A stretch of 64,000 bases of DNA from Pelomonas sp051857475 (GTDB taxonomy: Bacteria; Pseudomonadota; Gammaproteobacteria; Burkholderiales; Burkholderiaceae_C), in NCBI RefSeq assembly GCF_051857475.1, contig NZ_JBPZGZ010000004.1, positions 310,001 to 374,000 of the forward strand, given 5' to 3'. The notes under the pieces are model-generated. The model saw only the letters and a program-made list of their open reading frames with translations. It did not search any database and was not told where the DNA came from. Made by a program: the position numbers and the translations under genes. Each line of letters begins with the position of its first letter. The stretch's first letter is position 1. Positions 62,888-64,000 of the stretch are shown here, piece after piece.

Positions 62888-64000
62888 ATGCCCGCATTCC
62901 GTCCATCCCGCCATCTGAGTCACAGTGCCCCCAGGGCCGAGCTCAGCCCGGCCCGCCCCCCGAGGGGGTCAAGGAAGCTTGGGGCGGCCCGGCACTTCCT
63001 TGCGAGCCCCGTGGCCCTGGCCGTCGCCTTCGTCGCCGCCCCCGCGTGGGCCCAGACCGCGCCTGCCGCCTCGCAGCAGCTCGAGACCGTCACCGTCACC
63101 GGCATCCGCGCCTCGCTGGAGAGCGCGCTGAATGCCAAGCGCCAGGACAAGGGCATCGTCGATGTCATCAAGGCCGAGGACATGGGCAAGTTCCCGGACA
63201 CCAACCTCGCCGAGTCCCTGCAGCGCATCCCCGGCGTGGTCATCGACCGTGACGCCGGCGAAGGCCGCAACATCACCGTGCGCGGCCTGGGCGGCGACTT
63301 CGCCCGCACCCGCATCAACGGCATCGAGGCCCTCGCCACCACCGGTGGCACCGACAGCTCGGGCGGCGCCAACCGCACCCGCGCCTTCGACTTCAACGTC
63401 TTCGCGGCCGACCTCTTCAACTCGCTGACGGTGCGCAAGAGCAGCTCGGCCGACGTCGACGAAGGCTCGCTCGGCGCCACCATCGACCTGCAGACAGCCC
63501 GTCCCTTCGACCTGAAGAACTTCGCGGCCGCCGTGTCGTTGAAGAGCACGTACAACGACCTGTCCGGCAAGGCCACGCCCAAGGCCGCCTTCCTGATCTC
63601 CAACACCTTCGCCGACAAGAAGGTCGGTGTGCTGCTGTCGGGCGCCTACTCCGAGCGCAAGGTCTATGAAGAAGGCTTCAGCACGGTGCGCTGGGACAAC
63701 GGCCCCTCCAGCGGCAACACCTTCAGCGGCTGGTGCCCGCCCCAGGGCGTGACGGCCAATCTGCCCACCGGTTCAACGGCCACCACCTGCGGCCCCGCTG
63801 CCCAGGGCGTGCCGCGCCTGCCCAACACGCCGGAAAACCTGGCCGCCTACAACGAGGCCAGCAAGGCCACCAACTTCCACCCGCGCCTGCCGCGCTACGG
63901 CCGACTGACGCATGACCAGAAGCGCCTGGGCATGACCGGTTCCGTCCAGGTGCGGCCGGCCGACAGCATGTTGATCACCTTCGACATGCTGTACAGCAAG
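62888..64000 (+). CDS. TonB-dependent receptor of the pectin locus, N-terminal part
   Basis: 371 codons from ATG 62888 to the window edge, no stop reached; the 3' end is cut off. A long basic N-region (about 38 residues) precedes a signal-like helix ending in APAWAQ. Plug domain: VTGIRASLESALNAKRQDKGIVDVIKAEDMGKFPDTNLAESLQRIPGVVIDRD and GRNITVRGLGGDFARTRINGIE, typical of the large proteobacterial TonB receptor class for carbohydrates. Divergent from kduD; likely imports oligogalacturonides across the outer membrane. The start codon is uncertain because of a palindromic repeat inside the N-region. Confidence 0.88.
   Translation, partial: MPAFRPSRHLSHSAPRAELSPARPPRGSRKLGAARHFLASPVALAVAFVAAPAWAQTAPAASQQLETVTVTGIRASLESALNAKRQDKGIVDVIKAEDMGKFPDTNLAESLQRIPGVVIDRDAGEGRNITVRGLGGDFARTRINGIEALATTGGTDSSGGANRTRAFDFNVFAADLFNSLTVRKSSSADVDEGSLGATIDLQTARPFDLKNFAAAVSLKSTYNDLSGKATPKAAFLISNTFADKKVGVLLSGAYSERKVYEEGFSTVRWDNGPSSGNTFSGWCPPQGVTANLPTGSTATTCGPAAQGVPRLPNTPENLAAYNEASKATNFHPRLPRYGRLTHDQKRLGMTGSVQVRPADSMLITFDMLYSK
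62948..62992. repeat. Palindromic repeat within the TonB receptor N-terminus
   Basis: Imperfect inverted repeat with arms CCGGCCCGCCCC (62948-62959) and GGGGCGGCCCGG (62981-62992), one mismatch, plus an inner CCCCC/GGGGG. Encodes part of the basic N-region (SPARPPRGSRKLGAAR). Looks like a GC-rich dispersed repeat that inserted into or became part of the signal region. Confidence 0.5.

Noticed and set aside
62681..62923. Minus-strand 80-codon frame in the kduD/TonB gap
   Set aside because: It overlaps the TonB start region, has no domain or ribosome site and is in regulatory DNA.

Overview
The window is GC-rich, densely coded bacterial chromosome, most likely from the order Burkholderiales and probably the Roseateles/Rubrivivax/Leptothrix side of it. 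The genus is an inference. The evidence is the conserved thrS-infC-rpmI-rplT-pheS-pheT-ihfA-merR-tRNA-Pro block, PEP-CTERM-type secreted proteins, large TonB receptors, DctPQM-type transport and a urea ABC transporter behind a sigma-54 promoter. I see no insertion sequences, prophage genes, CRISPR arrays, rRNA genes or obvious frameshifts.

Layout. 1-1.1 kb: end of a LytS-type histidine kinase and its LytTR response regulator. 1.2-6.8 kb: urtABCDE (urea uptake). 6.9-8.7 kb: DOPA-dioxygenase-like protein, GNAT enzyme and two hypothetical membrane proteins. 8.7-10.9 kb: egtBD (ergothioneine) on the minus strand. 11-13.8 kb: a TRAP transporter, then a VanZ-like protein and a multi-pass membrane patatin. 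17.3-24.6 kb: a beta-oxidation cluster (hydratase/dehydrogenase fusion, thiolase, three hotdog thioesterases, acyl-CoA dehydrogenase, SDR) behind a long palindrome. 24.8 kb: an RpiB/LacAB-family isomerase. 25.5-27.8 kb: SNF2 helicase. 27.9-35.9 kb: tRNA-Pro and the translation/IHF block on the minus strand. 36-46.7 kb: PEP-CTERM protein, soluble patatin, TonB receptor, Tex, an orphan periplasmic binding protein, an unusual secreted-protein pair and a second sorting-signal protein. 46.8-53.1 kb: an AraC/SDR divergent pair, a flavoprotein, a membrane protein, and an SDR-GNAT-oxidoreductase operon. 53.1-64 kb: a pectin utilisation locus.

The pectin locus is the main accessory system. One minus-strand gene series runs kduD, togM, togN, togA, togB, ogl, pectinesterase, pectate lyase lipoprotein, kdgR, with a divergent TonB receptor at the window end. 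Together they de-esterify and cleave pectin, import oligogalacturonides, split them to unsaturated monomers and reduce the resulting ketouronate. The isomerase step (KduI) is absent here. However, the RpiB-like isomerase 37 kb away carries upstream nearly the same 15-bp KdgR-like palindrome (TGAAACGCNGTTCCA) that occurs in two copies upstream of kduD. This predicts a KdgR regulon with a DhuI-type isomerase in place of KduI.

Two expression-control features stand out in the translation block. thrS has a 12-codon leader peptide with seven threonine codons followed by an intrinsic terminator, as expected for transcription attenuation. infC appears to start at a rare ATC codon.
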